Shown one piece after another: positions 25,541 to 34,518 of a stretch of 64,000 nucleotides of DNA; the first letter of the stretch is position 1, and every line of letters starts with the position of its first letter. The position numbers and the translations under genes were made by a program. The notes under the pieces were generated by a model, which searched no databases, was not told where the DNA came from, and saw only the letters and a list, made by a program, of their open reading frames with translations. Origin of the DNA: an uncultured Alphaproteobacteria bacterium (lineage in GTDB: Bacteria > Pseudomonadota > Alphaproteobacteria > CAAGCB01 > CAG-977); assembly GCA_934277945.1 (NCBI GenBank), contig CAKQWA010000009.1, forward strand, positions 1 to 64,000. The letters are read 5' to 3'.

Positions 25541-25659
25541 TGAAACACTCCGCATAAAAAAGGGCGAAAGGCGTAAATACGGCTTTATTTTGCCCGTCGA
25601 GTCGTTTAATATAACAAATAATTTAAAAAGAATACGTTAACAAGTCGAGGTTTAAAAAA

Positions 25660-25806
25660 ATGCGGCGTTCATCGCACAAAGGGCAGATTATTTTTCTTTT
25701 GGTAATTCTTGCCGTCGGCGGCATCGGGTATTTCATCAAGAACTTTGACGTTCCCGTCGAACAGGTTGAAAAAGAAATCCCGTATTCGCAACTGCAAAAG
25801 AAATGA
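25660..25806 (+). CDS. Small single-pass membrane protein before xerD
   Basis: 48 residues: a basic N-terminus (MRRSSHKG), one hydrophobic segment (about 9-28, IIFLLVILAVGGIGYFI), and a short polar tail ending QLQKK. Its TGA overlaps the xerD start as ATGA, so the two are translationally coupled. A ribosome site is weak (AGG then an A run). Predicted N-in/C-out topology from the positive-inside rule. Function unknown. Confidence 0.65.
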   Translation: MRRSSHKGQIIFLLVILAVGGIGYFIKNFDVPVEQVEKEIPYSQLQKK

Positions 25807-26729
25807 GCGACGGCATCGACGCCTTTTTGGAAGCGAAAGCGGCGGAACGCGGCGCGTCTTTGAACACGCAGGCTGCGTACGGGCGCGATTTGCGCATTTT
25901 AAGCGATTTTCTCGCGGCGCGCAAAAAGACGCTGAAAACAGCGGACACGAACGATTTAAGGGCTTTTTTGAAAAATCAGGCGGCGCAGGGGCTGTCCCCG
26001 CGCACACAGGCGCGCCGTCTGTCAAGCGTGCGCGAATACTACAAATTTCTGTTCACGGAGGAGGAACGCGCGGACAACCCGTCCGGCGCGCTCGCCGGCC
26101 CGAAAAAAAGCCGCCCCCTGCCGAAATACCTGTCGGAAAAGGAAGTGGACGCGCTGATTAACGCGACAAACGAATTGCCGGACAACACGCGCGAACGCGT
26201 GCGCGCCATGACGGAACTGCTTTACGCGACGGGTCTGCGCGTGTCGGAACTCGTCAGCCTGCCGTTAAGCGCGGGGTTGACGAAAGAGCATTACCTGTCC
26301 GTCGTCGGCAAAGGGGCGAAAGAACGGCTTGTCCCGCTGAACGACGCGGCGAAAGCGGCGCTGAAAAAATGGCTTGCCGTGCGCGAACTGATTTTGCCGA
26401 AAGGACGCGATTCGCGTTTTCTGTTTCCCGCCGCGACGAAGCAGGGACACGTCACGCGCCAACGCTTTTTTGAAGATTTGAAGCATCTGGCGGTGCTGGC
26501 GGGCATCGAACCGTTCCGCCTGTCGCCGCACGTTTTGCGCCATTCGTTCGCCTCGCACCTGATCGCGCACGACGCGGATTTGCGCACGGTGCAAAAAATG
26601 CTGGGACATTCGGACATTTCGACGACGCAGATTTACACGCACATTTTAAGCGACAGGCTGAAAAAAACGGTTGAAAAATCGCATCCTTTGGCGCAAGAAA
26701 ATTTTTTTGAAAACTTGAATAAAAAATAA
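25803..26729 (+). CDS. xerD: Tyrosine recombinase XerD (or XerC)
   Basis: 308 residues. N-terminal SAM-like DNA-binding domain (1-95) and catalytic domain with the full set of residues: Arg in ATGLRVSEL, Lys in VGKGAKERLVP, HVLRHSFA, LGHSDISTT, and Tyr in TQIYTH. It resolves chromosome dimers at dif together with its partner. Position next to aroK is where alphaproteobacterial xerD is often found; XerC cannot be excluded without a tree. Confidence 0.88.
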   Translation: MSDGIDAFLEAKAAERGASLNTQAAYGRDLRILSDFLAARKKTLKTADTNDLRAFLKNQAAQGLSPRTQARRLSSVREYYKFLFTEEERADNPSGALAGPKKSRPLPKYLSEKEVDALINATNELPDNTRERVRAMTELLYATGLRVSELVSLPLSAGLTKEHYLSVVGKGAKERLVPLNDAAKAALKKWLAVRELILPKGRDSRFLFPAATKQGHVTRQRFFEDLKHLAVLAGIEPFRLSPHVLRHSFASHLIAHDADLRTVQKMLGHSDISTTQIYTHILSDRLKKTVEKSHPLAQENFFENLNKK

Positions 26730-26757
26730 AGACGCGGCGCGACTGTTAGGCTATAAT
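26729..26757 (+). promoter_or_regulatory. Candidate promoter giving a near-leaderless lptF transcript
   Basis: A perfect -10 TATAAT at 26752-26757; the -35 is poor (AAGACG, 17 bp upstream). The expected start, about 7 nt after the -10, falls only about 3 nt before the lptF ATG at 26767, and there is no ribosome site. Confidence 0.5.
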
Positions 26758-26766
26758 CACCCTGCT

Positions 26767-27936
26767 ATGAAAATTATAACGAGATACATCTTGAAGCAAA
26801 TGGCGCTCGGCTTCGTCCTGATTACCGCGGGACTGCTGATGATCGTGTGGCTGTCGCAGTCGCTGCGCCTGCTCGATATGCTGTTGAATTCCAAAGCGTC
26901 CGCGCTTTTGTTCGTGCGCCTGACCATGCTGATCGTCCCCGGCTATCTGTCGATCATTTCGCCGCTGGCGTTGTTCGCGGTGACGCTGTTCACCTACAAC
27001 CGCATGATTTCCGACCGCGAACTGACGATTTTGCGCGCGACGGGGCAAAGCCCGCTTCAACTGGCGAAACCCGTGATTTTCATGGGCGTTTTGTTTACGC
27101 TTCTCGGCTTTTACATTTCGCTGGTCGTCGTGCCGAATTCCGTCGCCATGTTCAGAGGGCTCCGCTGGCAGATTCAAAACGACGTGTCGCACCTTTTGTT
27201 GCAGGAGGGCGAATTTTCCAACATCACGTCAGGCATCACGGTTTACATCCGTAAAAAAGCGGACGACGGCACGCTTGAAGGCATTTTGCTGCAAGATTCG
27301 CGTTCCCCGAAAACGCAGGTGACGCTGTTGGCGCAAAAGGGAAGCATTGTTTACAAAGACGGCACGCCGCAGATTTCCATGGAAAACGGAAGCCGGCAGG
27401 AAGTGACGAAAAAGAACGGGCGCTTTTCCATTTTGTATTTCGACTCCTACGGGCTGGATTTTTCGTCGCTGTCGAAAAAATCGGGGGCGCGCTCTAAAAA
27501 CCCCGGAGAAATGTCGCTGAAAGAACTGCTGGACACGTCGCAGGAAAACACGGGCAACGAAAAGACGATCCGGCGTTTTCACGTCGAAGCGCACAAACGC
27601 ATCGCCTACCCGTTTTACAATCTGTCGTTCATGCTGATGGCGGCGGTCGGACTGCTGACGGGCACGTTCAACCGGCGCGGACACGGCTCCCGCGTCATTG
27701 CGACCGTTTTAAGCATGGCGACGCTTCAAATTATCATTCTGGGCATTGAAAACCTTGCCATGAAAAATCTGGCGTTCGTGCCGCTGATTTACTTTTTCGC
27801 GCTGGCGCCGATCGCCGTCTGCCTGCTGATTTTGAAATACGCGGGGCTGATTCACGCGGAAGACGTCAAACAGCGCGCGCTGGCGTGGTGCGTCGCCGTC
27901 CGGAGCCTGATAAAGAAAAAAGGTTCCGCCCGATGA
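26767..27936 (+). CDS. lptF: LPS export permease LptF
   Basis: 389 residues of the YjgP/YjgQ family. Three membrane segments in the first 120 residues, a periplasmic beta-jellyroll-like domain (about 130-270), and three more near the C-terminus (about 283-365). It forms the membrane part of the Lpt ABC transporter that moves LPS to the outer membrane. No Shine-Dalgarno site precedes the ATG. The usual neighbour lptG is missing: lptD starts inside the lptF stop (ATGA). LptF is preferred to LptG from position only. Confidence 0.85.
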   Translation: MKIITRYILKQMALGFVLITAGLLMIVWLSQSLRLLDMLLNSKASALLFVRLTMLIVPGYLSIISPLALFAVTLFTYNRMISDRELTILRATGQSPLQLAKPVIFMGVLFTLLGFYISLVVVPNSVAMFRGLRWQIQNDVSHLLLQEGEFSNITSGITVYIRKKADDGTLEGILLQDSRSPKTQVTLLAQKGSIVYKDGTPQISMENGSRQEVTKKNGRFSILYFDSYGLDFSSLSKKSGARSKNPGEMSLKELLDTSQENTGNEKTIRRFHVEAHKRIAYPFYNLSFMLMAAVGLLTGTFNRRGHGSRVIATVLSMATLQIIILGIENLAMKNLAFVPLIYFFALAPIAVCLLILKYAGLIHAEDVKQRALAWCVAVRSLIKKKGSAR

Positions 27937-30047
27937 AACGCATCGCCCTTTTTCTGCTGTTCGCGTCAAGCCTGCTGTTTGCGTTTTCTCCGGCGCAAGC
28001 GGGCGCGGACAAGACTAAACAGCCGGTGAATTTTTCCGCCGACGAACTGATGTACGACCGCACTTACGGCATTGTGACGGCACGCGGCAACGTGGAGGCG
28101 CAACAGGGCGAAACGACGCTGAAAGCGGATTTGCTGACCTACAACATGAAAGACGACACGGTCATCGCGACGGGTCACGTTGAAATCGACGACAAGAAAA
28201 CGGGCGTCATCAAATCGAACTACGCGCAGGTCAAGGGCGACTTGAAAAGCGGCATCGTCAAGGACATCCGCTTCATCATGGCGGACAATTCGGTCATGGT
28301 GGCGAAAAGCGTTGAAAACAAAAACGGCAACGACACGGATTTTTACGACGTGTCGTATTCGTCGTGCGATTTCTGCACGGACGGGTCGCGCTTTTGGGAA
28401 ATCAAGGCGCAAAAACTGCATCACGACAAGGAAGCGCAAAATATGTCGGGACAGAACGTGACCCTGCACGTTTCGGACGTTCCCGTGTTTTACTTCCCGT
28501 ATTTTTCCTATCCCGACCCGACGGTGAAGCGGCGTTCGGGCTTTTTGATTCCGTCGTACCGGAGCATGAGCACGCTCGGCAGCGGGATTCAAATTCCGTA
28601 TTATTGGGAAATCACGCCGTACACGGACGTTTTGTTCAACCCGATCATCGCGCAGAAACGCACGCTGTATTCGGGAATTTTCCGCCAAACCCTGCCGCAC
28701 GGCGATTTTTCGTTCTACGGCACGCAAACGAAAGACGAAATCGGCAGACGTTACAGCATCGACTCCGCTCTGCGCTGGCAAATCAACGACATGTGGTCGG
28801 CGAACGCGCATTTGAATAAAACGTCGGACGACACCTACATCCGCCGCTACGACATTTCCGGCTACGACAGTTCTGATCCGTGGCTGGAATCCAAAGCGGA
28901 CGTGACCGCGCTGACAAGCAACGCCTATTTCGCGCTTGAAGGCTTCAAGTACCAGAATTTGAGGGATTACGTCGACGACAGCCATTTTCCGAACGACATT
29001 CCGCTGGTCACCTACGCGTACACGAGTGCGCCGGATTACGCGGGCGGCTACTTTTCGATAGATTCCTCCGCCGTCAGACTGGCGCAGAACGACGGTCTTG
29101 AAAGTTCGCGCCTGTCCGGAAAAATCAGTTGGAAACGCCCGACGATGCATTGGGGCGGCGGCGTGTTCGACTTCAACGCGTTCGTGCGCGCGGACGGCTA
29201 CAAGGTTGAAAAGCCGTACGATTTGTACGGAACGGACGGCGGCGACAAAACGACGGGGCGGCTTCTGCCGCAAGCCTCTCTGAAAGCCGGTTACCCGTTC
29301 ATCAGCCTGCAAGACGGCTATTCGCAGATTCTCGAACCGATCGTCATGGGCATTTTCGCGCCGAACCAGTCGAATTCCAAAAACATACCGAACTTGGACT
29401 CGCAGGATTTGGATTTTGACGACTCGTTTTTGTTCGCTGAAAGCCGCTTTGTCGGACACGACGTCACGGAACCCGGCTCGCGCGCGGATTACGGCATCAA
29501 ATGGAGCATTTACGGACAGGAAACGGGCTCGGCGTCCATTTTGTTCGGACAAAGTTACCGGTTTAGCAAATCCGCCGTTTTTCCGGAAGATTCGGGCTTG
29601 GAAGACCATTTTTCCGATTACGTCGGACGCATTTCCATGCAGCCGAACAACTTCCTTTACCTGTCGTACGGCTTCCGTCTGTCGCAGGAAAGTTTCCGCA
29701 TGATGCGCAACGACCTGCAAGTCGCGGTGGGCAACGATTTACTGCGCGTCGGCGCGTATTATATGTATTTGAAAAAGCCCTCGCAAATGGTTACGGCGCA
29801 GGAAGAAATCAATTTCTGGGCGTCGTCCGCCCTGACGCGCTACTGGTCGGTCAGATATAACCAACGTATCGACTTGACACAGGGCGGCGGAACGATTGAA
29901 ATCGGCGGAGCGCTTGTTTACGAGGACGAATGTTTCAAGTGGGAGTTCCGCGCGGAAAAGGACTTCACGCGCGACCGCGACTATCAGGGCGACCTGACCT
30001 TGAAACTGTACTTTGAATTAAAGCCTTTCGGCGGGTTTGAGATTTGA
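27933..30047 (+). CDS. lptD: LPS-assembly protein LptD
   Basis: 704 residues from the ATG overlapping the lptF stop. Signal peptide (about 1-22, KRIALFLLFASSLLFAFSPAQA), N-terminal OstA/LptA-like domain (about 30-160), and a C-terminal beta-barrel. The conserved CxxC pair (SCDFC, about 149-153) and a Cys near the C-terminus (DECFKW) are candidates for the disulfides that tie the plug to the barrel. It places LPS in the outer leaflet with LptE. Confidence 0.93.
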   Translation: MKRIALFLLFASSLLFAFSPAQAGADKTKQPVNFSADELMYDRTYGIVTARGNVEAQQGETTLKADLLTYNMKDDTVIATGHVEIDDKKTGVIKSNYAQVKGDLKSGIVKDIRFIMADNSVMVAKSVENKNGNDTDFYDVSYSSCDFCTDGSRFWEIKAQKLHHDKEAQNMSGQNVTLHVSDVPVFYFPYFSYPDPTVKRRSGFLIPSYRSMSTLGSGIQIPYYWEITPYTDVLFNPIIAQKRTLYSGIFRQTLPHGDFSFYGTQTKDEIGRRYSIDSALRWQINDMWSANAHLNKTSDDTYIRRYDISGYDSSDPWLESKADVTALTSNAYFALEGFKYQNLRDYVDDSHFPNDIPLVTYAYTSAPDYAGGYFSIDSSAVRLAQNDGLESSRLSGKISWKRPTMHWGGGVFDFNAFVRADGYKVEKPYDLYGTDGGDKTTGRLLPQASLKAGYPFISLQDGYSQILEPIVMGIFAPNQSNSKNIPNLDSQDLDFDDSFLFAESRFVGHDVTEPGSRADYGIKWSIYGQETGSASILFGQSYRFSKSAVFPEDSGLEDHFSDYVGRISMQPNNFLYLSYGFRLSQESFRMMRNDLQVAVGNDLLRVGAYYMYLKKPSQMVTAQEEINFWASSALTRYWSVRYNQRIDLTQGGGTIEIGGALVYEDECFKWEFRAEKDFTRDRDYQGDLTLKLYFELKPFGGFEI

Positions 30048-30057
30048 CGGAGGAGCC

Positions 30058-31278
30058 ATGCGCCTTTTATTGAAATGTGCCTTTGCCGCGGCGGTCGCGC
30101 TGACAGCGGTGCCGGCGCGCGCGCAGAACAGGATTCTGGCGACCGTCAACGACGAAGCGGTGTCGCAACTGGACGTTCGCCAGCGCAAAGCCCTGACGCG
30201 CCTTTTGTCGAAAAATCAGGCGCTGTTCAAAGGAAAGGACGCGGACAGACAGATTTTAAATCTGCTGATTGACGAAAAATTGAAAATGCAGGAAGCGCGC
30301 AAACTCTCCGTTTCGCTGTCGTCCAAAGAAACCTCCCGTCTGGTCGAGGACGCGGTGCGTCAAAACGGCTATTCGCTGGAAGAATTGAAAGCGAAATTGA
30401 AGCGGAACAACATTCCGTTTTCGACCGTCGAAGACATGATCAAGGCGGATTTCCTGTTTTTGCGCGCCGTGCGCAAACAGGCGGGACAGCGCGCCGACAT
30501 CGCGGATTCGGAAATCGACGCGAAAATCGCGGAAATGGAAAAGATGCTGAAAACGAAGCAGTATTTCCTGTCCGAAATCGTCGTTCCTTGTAAAAACGCA
30601 AGCGAAGACGGCGCGGCGTACGGCAGGGCGATGCAGGCGTTGATGGCTCTGCGCGACGGCGAACCGCTGGAAAAGGTCGTGGCGGCGTATTCCAAAGCCC
30701 CCTCCGCGCAAAAGGGCGGCGTTCTGGGCTGGATTCCGGAAACGCAACTGACGCGGCCCGTGCGCGACGAATTGGATTTGATGAGCGCGGGCGAAGTGTC
30801 CACGCCGGTCAAAACGGGCAACGCGTACAAGATTTTCATTCTGCACAACGTTCAAAATCCGTCCGACATGAAAGAGCAGGACGCGTATAAACTGGCGCAG
30901 ATTTTCATTCCGTCGGACGCGAAAGACAGAAGCGGCACGCTGAAAAAACTGGCGAACACGAACGGGTCGTGCGAAAAATTCGTCACGTTCGCCATTCAGA
31001 AAAATCAAACGCCGCGCATAGATTTGGGAACGCTGACGGCGGCGGAACTGCCCGCGCCCGTTCTGGAACGCGTGCGCAAGGCGGGCTTGCTGAAAGTCAC
31101 GGAAGCCCTGCCCATTGAAAGCGGCGAACTGCGCTTTATGGCGTGCGAAAAAACGAAAGCCTCCCCCCTGCCCTCGCGCGACGAAGTCAGAATGACGCTT
31201 GAAAACGCGCGCATCAACGTTTTGGCTCAACGCCGTCTGCGCGATTTGCGGCGCACGGCTGTTATGGATTTGCGATGA
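30058..31278 (+). CDS. surA: Periplasmic chaperone SurA (peptidylprolyl isomerase)
   Basis: 406 residues from the ATG at 30058, 3 nt after GGAGGA. Signal peptide about 1-23 (ending ARA-QN). N-terminal SurA domain (to about 145) starts ILATVNDEAVSQLDV; a parvulin-like domain spans about 170-270 with GGVLGWIPETQL. The second parvulin-like domain is weak. It escorts outer-membrane proteins, fitting its place after lptD. Confidence 0.88.
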   Translation: MRLLLKCAFAAAVALTAVPARAQNRILATVNDEAVSQLDVRQRKALTRLLSKNQALFKGKDADRQILNLLIDEKLKMQEARKLSVSLSSKETSRLVEDAVRQNGYSLEELKAKLKRNNIPFSTVEDMIKADFLFLRAVRKQAGQRADIADSEIDAKIAEMEKMLKTKQYFLSEIVVPCKNASEDGAAYGRAMQALMALRDGEPLEKVVAAYSKAPSAQKGGVLGWIPETQLTRPVRDELDLMSAGEVSTPVKTGNAYKIFILHNVQNPSDMKEQDAYKLAQIFIPSDAKDRSGTLKKLANTNGSCEKFVTFAIQKNQTPRIDLGTLTAAELPAPVLERVRKAGLLKVTEALPIESGELRFMACEKTKASPLPSRDEVRMTLENARINVLAQRRLRDLRRTAVMDLR

Positions 31279-32120
31279 CATACGATTTTTCATCCTTGCC
31301 GTCGGTGAAAGACGGCGTGCGCGCTTACGGATTGAGCGCAAAAAAATCGCTGGGACAGAATTTTCTGTTCGATTCCAACCTGACGGATAAAATCGCGTCG
31401 GAAGCGTTCGCCCGCTATGAGCCGGCGTTTAAGAACGGAACGGTTTTCGAGGTCGGCTCCGGTCCCGGCGGTTTGACTCGCTCCTTGCTGAAATTGAATC
31501 CGAAAAGCCTGATAGCCGTTGAAAAAGACGAAAGATTCGCCGAATTGCTCGCCCCGTTGCAGACGCTTTGCGCGGACGTTTTTCACATCAAGAACGCGGA
31601 CGCCATGGCGGAAAAGATTTGGGAACAGGGCGACGAACCGCGTTGCGTGGTGGCGAATCTGCCCTACAACGTCGGCACGCCTCTGCTTGTGTCGTGGCTG
31701 AAACACGCGCCGCGCTTTTCGGGCTTCGTGCTGATGTTTCAAAAAGAGGTTGCGCAGCGCATTACCGCGACGCCGAAATCCGCGCATTACGGCCGGCTGG
31801 CGATTTTCGCGAATTGGCTGTGCGACACGAAAATCATTATGAACGTGCCGAAAACCGCGTTTACGCCGCCGCCGAAAGTGGACTCCGCCGTCGTCGCGAT
31901 TACGCCGCGCGCACAACCGCTGTTTCCCGCGCGCATGGAATTGCTGGAACGCGTGACGAACGCCGTTTTTTCCCAGCGGCGCAAAATGTTGCGCGTCAGC
32001 TTAAAACAAATCGGCGATCCGAAATCCTTGTGCGACGCGGCGGGCATCTGCGAAACGGCGCGCCCCGAAGAATTGCCGATCGAAGCCTTTTGCGCTTTGG
32101 CGCGCGCGTTGGAGAAATGA
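31275..32120 (+). CDS. rsmA: 16S rRNA dimethyladenosine transferase RsmA/KsgA
   Basis: 281 residues. SAM motif I is VFEVGSGPGGLTRSLL (about 57-72); the N-terminal KSLGQNFL, the catalytic NLPYNVGTPLL (about 126-136) and FTPPPKVDSAVV (about 196-207) are the family marks. It dimethylates A1518 and A1519 in helix 45. Its ATG overlaps the surA stop (ATGA). In related genomes pdxA usually lies between surA and rsmA; it is absent here. Confidence 0.97.
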   Translation: MTYDFSSLPSVKDGVRAYGLSAKKSLGQNFLFDSNLTDKIASEAFARYEPAFKNGTVFEVGSGPGGLTRSLLKLNPKSLIAVEKDERFAELLAPLQTLCADVFHIKNADAMAEKIWEQGDEPRCVVANLPYNVGTPLLVSWLKHAPRFSGFVLMFQKEVAQRITATPKSAHYGRLAIFANWLCDTKIIMNVPKTAFTPPPKVDSAVVAITPRAQPLFPARMELLERVTNAVFSQRRKMLRVSLKQIGDPKSLCDAAGICETARPEELPIEAFCALARALEK

Positions 32121-32121
32121 C

Positions 32122-32424
32122 ATGGAGATAGTTCTTATTCCGCTTATTCGCGTTGTTTTAACGCTGATATCGCTGTATTCCAACATCATCTTGGCGGCAA
32201 TCATCGTTTCGTGGCTGCGGGCGTTCAACGTCATCAGCACGTCGAACCGTTTTATGTACGCGCTCTGCGACGTTCTGGACAGATTGACCGAACCCGTGTT
32301 CGCCTACGCGCGCCGCTTCATCCCCGCGTTCAACGGGTTGGATTTTTCGCCGGTCGTCGTGCTGATCGCGCTTGAATTTCTGCAAACGTTTTTGGTGCGC
32401 GTCGCGTACAGGATTTTGATGTGA
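32122..32424 (+). CDS. YggT family membrane protein
   Basis: 100 residues with two hydrophobic stretches (about 3-32 and 75-95) and the family feature of a short, basic middle loop with a YALCDVLDRLTEPV helix. Function in most bacteria is unclear; linked to envelope or osmotic functions. It starts 1 nt after the rsmA stop and overlaps the next gene by 4 bp. Confidence 0.85.
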   Translation: MEIVLIPLIRVVLTLISLYSNIILAAIIVSWLRAFNVISTSNRFMYALCDVLDRLTEPVFAYARRFIPAFNGLDFSPVVVLIALEFLQTFLVRVAYRILM

Positions 32425-32753
32425 GTTATTGGACACGGCTTGAAAACGGCGCGCTCCGCCTGAAAATCCGCCTGTCGCCCAAAGCGAAGCGCGAGGGCGT
32501 CGAAAGCGTGTACACGGACGCGAACGGAGAGGATTTCCTGAAAATCGCGGTAAACGCGCCCGCCATAGACGGCAAGGCGAACAAAGCGCTGATCGCGCTG
32601 CTGGCGAAACGCTTGAAAATCGCCAAATCGAACATCGAAATCGTTTCGGGCTTGACAGACCGCTCGAAAACGCTTGTTATATCAAACATTCCCGAACCCG
32701 AACGCTTAATAACGGAGTTGAACGTATGCCCGAAATCATCTACGGAAACCTGA
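32421..32753 (+). CDS. DUF167 family protein (YggU-like)
   Basis: 110 residues, GTG start overlapping yggT (GTGA). Family features: LKIRLSPKAKREGVE near the N-terminus and VNAPAIDGKANKALIALLAKRL (about 48-69). Function unknown; common next to yggT. It overlaps folD by 28 bp, which marks tight coupling. Confidence 0.88.
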   Translation: MSYWTRLENGALRLKIRLSPKAKREGVESVYTDANGEDFLKIAVNAPAIDGKANKALIALLAKRLKIAKSNIEIVSGLTDRSKTLVISNIPEPERLITELNVCPKSSTET

Positions 32754-33583
32754 TCGCGCAGGAGTGCCGTGCGAAAACGGCTGAAAAATTGGCTGAAATC
32801 AAACAAAAAACGGGCTTGACGGCGGGCTTGACGGTCATCATCGTCGGCGACGACCCCGCCAGCGCCGTTTATGTGCGCAACAAGGAAAAAGCGGCGGCGG
32901 AAGCGGGCTTCAATTCGTCCGTCGTGCGCCTGCCCGCCGACACGCCGCAGGAAGAATTGCTGAAAATCATCGACGATTTGAATAACGACGATTGTGTCGA
33001 CGGCATCTTGGTGCAACTGCCCCTGCCCGCGCAAATCGACGAAAACGCGGTGCTGAAAGCCATTCGCGCGGACAAGGACGTGGACGGCTTTCATGTTGAA
33101 AACATGGGCGCGCTCGCGTGCGGCTTCGACGGCATCGTCCCCTGCACGCCGAAAGGATGCCTGCACCTGCTGCACACCGTCCGGAAAGATTTGACGGGGC
33201 TGAACGCTCTGGTCATCGGACGCTCGAACATCGTCGGCAAACCGATGGCGTTGCTGCTGCTGAAAGAAAATTGCACGGTTACGATCGCGCATTCCAAAAC
33301 GAGAAACCTGCCCGAAATCGTCAAACGGTCGGACATTGTCGTCGCGGCGGTCGGCAAACCGAAATTCGTGCGGGGCGACTGGATTAAAGACGGCGCAATC
33401 GTCATCGACGTCGGCATCAATCGCCAAGCGGACGGCAAATTGTGCGGCGACGTCGATTTTGACGCCGCCCTGCCGCATTGCGAAGCGATTACGCCCGTGC
33501 CGAAAGGCGTGGGTCCCATGACAATCGCAATGCTGTTGGAAAACACGCTGGAAGCCTTCGTCCGCCGCCGCGTCAACCGCTGA
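32726..33583 (+). CDS. folD: Bifunctional methylenetetrahydrofolate dehydrogenase/cyclohydrolase
   Basis: 285 residues. It interconverts 5,10-methylene- and 10-formyl-THF. Family segments: VGDDPASAVYVRNKEKA with the catalytic Lys near residue 54-56, GILVQLPLP, KDVDGFH (about 120-126), VIGRSNIVGKP (about 167-177) and the C-terminal TPVPKGVGPMTIAML. It overlaps DUF167 and its last 11 bp overlap the convergent recombinase gene; it is the last of the native run before the island. Confidence 0.97.
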   Translation: MPEIIYGNLIAQECRAKTAEKLAEIKQKTGLTAGLTVIIVGDDPASAVYVRNKEKAAAEAGFNSSVVRLPADTPQEELLKIIDDLNNDDCVDGILVQLPLPAQIDENAVLKAIRADKDVDGFHVENMGALACGFDGIVPCTPKGCLHLLHTVRKDLTGLNALVIGRSNIVGKPMALLLLKENCTVTIAHSKTRNLPEIVKRSDIVVAAVGKPKFVRGDWIKDGAIVIDVGINRQADGKLCGDVDFDAALPHCEAITPVPKGVGPMTIAMLLENTLEAFVRRRVNR

Positions 33584-34193
33584 TTATCCGTTCGTTTTCG
33601 CGCATACTTAAAAAAGCGTAGACCGACCCGACTCCCATACCGGTCGCGCGAGCGATTTGCGTTTTGCCGACGCCCTGCTTCAACAGGCGGAGAATCTGTT
33701 TTTCCTTGCCGTTCCAAACGTGCGTTTTGTTGACGCTGCCGAACGGTCTGCCCAGCCGCACGCCTTGCGCTTTGCATCGGAAAAGGGCTTCTTTGGTGCG
33801 TTTGCTGATCATCTCGCGCTCCAATTCGGCGGCAAGCCCGAACGCGAACGCTAGCACCTTGCTCTGCACGTTGTCGCCCAGTTCGTAGCCGTCTTTCACG
33901 GTCAGCACTTTCGCACCGACTTTCATGCAGTGTTCCAGAATCGACATGACCATGAACAACTTGCGCCCCAGCCGCGACAATTCCGAACAAATAATCACGT
34001 CGCCCGACCTGATTTTTTTCAAAAGCGCGCCCAGTTTGCGCTTTTCAGGCTCTTTCGCGCCCGACACGCCGTCGTCGACAATCCAGCGCTCGATGCATAA
34101 ACACCTTTGCCGCGCCAGATTTTCCACGCCGATTTTCTGGTTAGCGCAGTCCTGCCTGTCCGTTGACACTCTCAAATATCCGTACACCGTCAT
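33573..34193 (-). CDS. Serine recombinase, Mpi-like (Bacteroides master invertase type)
   Basis: 206 residues. N-terminal resolvase/invertase domain with YLRVSTDRQ (catalytic Ser10), SELSRLGR and the AFAFGLAAELEREMISKRTKEAL segment, followed by a short HTH region (about 155-200, KTQIARATGMGVGSVYAFL). The order and wording of motifs resemble the Bacteroides Mpi master DNA invertase rather than Tn3 resolvase. Its stop overlaps the folD stop (convergent). I found no inverted repeats nearby that would act as its sites, so targets may lie elsewhere. Confidence 0.85.
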   Translation of the reverse strand: MTVYGYLRVSTDRQDCANQKIGVENLARQRCLCIERWIVDDGVSGAKEPEKRKLGALLKKIRSGDVIICSELSRLGRKLFMVMSILEHCMKVGAKVLTVKDGYELGDNVQSKVLAFAFGLAAELEREMISKRTKEALFRCKAQGVRLGRPFGSVNKTHVWNGKEKQILRLLKQGVGKTQIARATGMGVGSVYAFLSMRENERIISG

Positions 34194-34260
34194 CGTTCAA
34201 TTTCCTTTTTGTTTGTTTGATGAATGGTAAGTGATTTTTCGGGGCGGATACGGCTAATCT

Positions 34261-34512
34261 TTAATTATGTACACTTAATATGCTGTTGCAAAGAACTCCC
34301 GTCGCCGTAAAAGTGTCGGACAATCGCCGCTCAATCCATTCGTCCAAGTCGGCGATTTTATAGACGACGCGCATTCTGCCGAACTTGCGGAACTTCGGTC
34401 CTCCGCCGACGCAAGCGTATTTCGCCAACGTCTTCGGACTGACGGGCAAACCTTGTTTGATGCAGTATTCAGCCGCTTGTCCGCGCGTTAAATATTCTTT
34501 CCTGATTTCCAT
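34261..34512 (-). CDS. AlpA-like helix-turn-helix regulator, copy 1
   Basis: 83 residues. A MerR/AlpA-type DNA-binding fold (YLTRGQAAEYCIKQGLPVS, then FRKFGRMRVVYKIADLDEW). Such proteins act as excisionases or activators of integrases in mobile elements. It is nearly identical to the copy at 37932-38159 except for the C-terminus, which here runs 10 residues longer. AAAGGAG precedes the ATG and is partly inside a hairpin. Confidence 0.85.
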   Translation of the reverse strand: MEIRKEYLTRGQAAEYCIKQGLPVSPKTLAKYACVGGGPKFRKFGRMRVVYKIADLDEWIERRLSDTFTATGVLCNSILSVHN

Positions 34513-34518
34513 AATAAA

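Noticed and set aside
34194..34300. Invertible promoter next to the Mpi-like recombinase
   Set aside because: I looked for matching inverted repeats flanking a promoter on either side of the gene and found none convincing.
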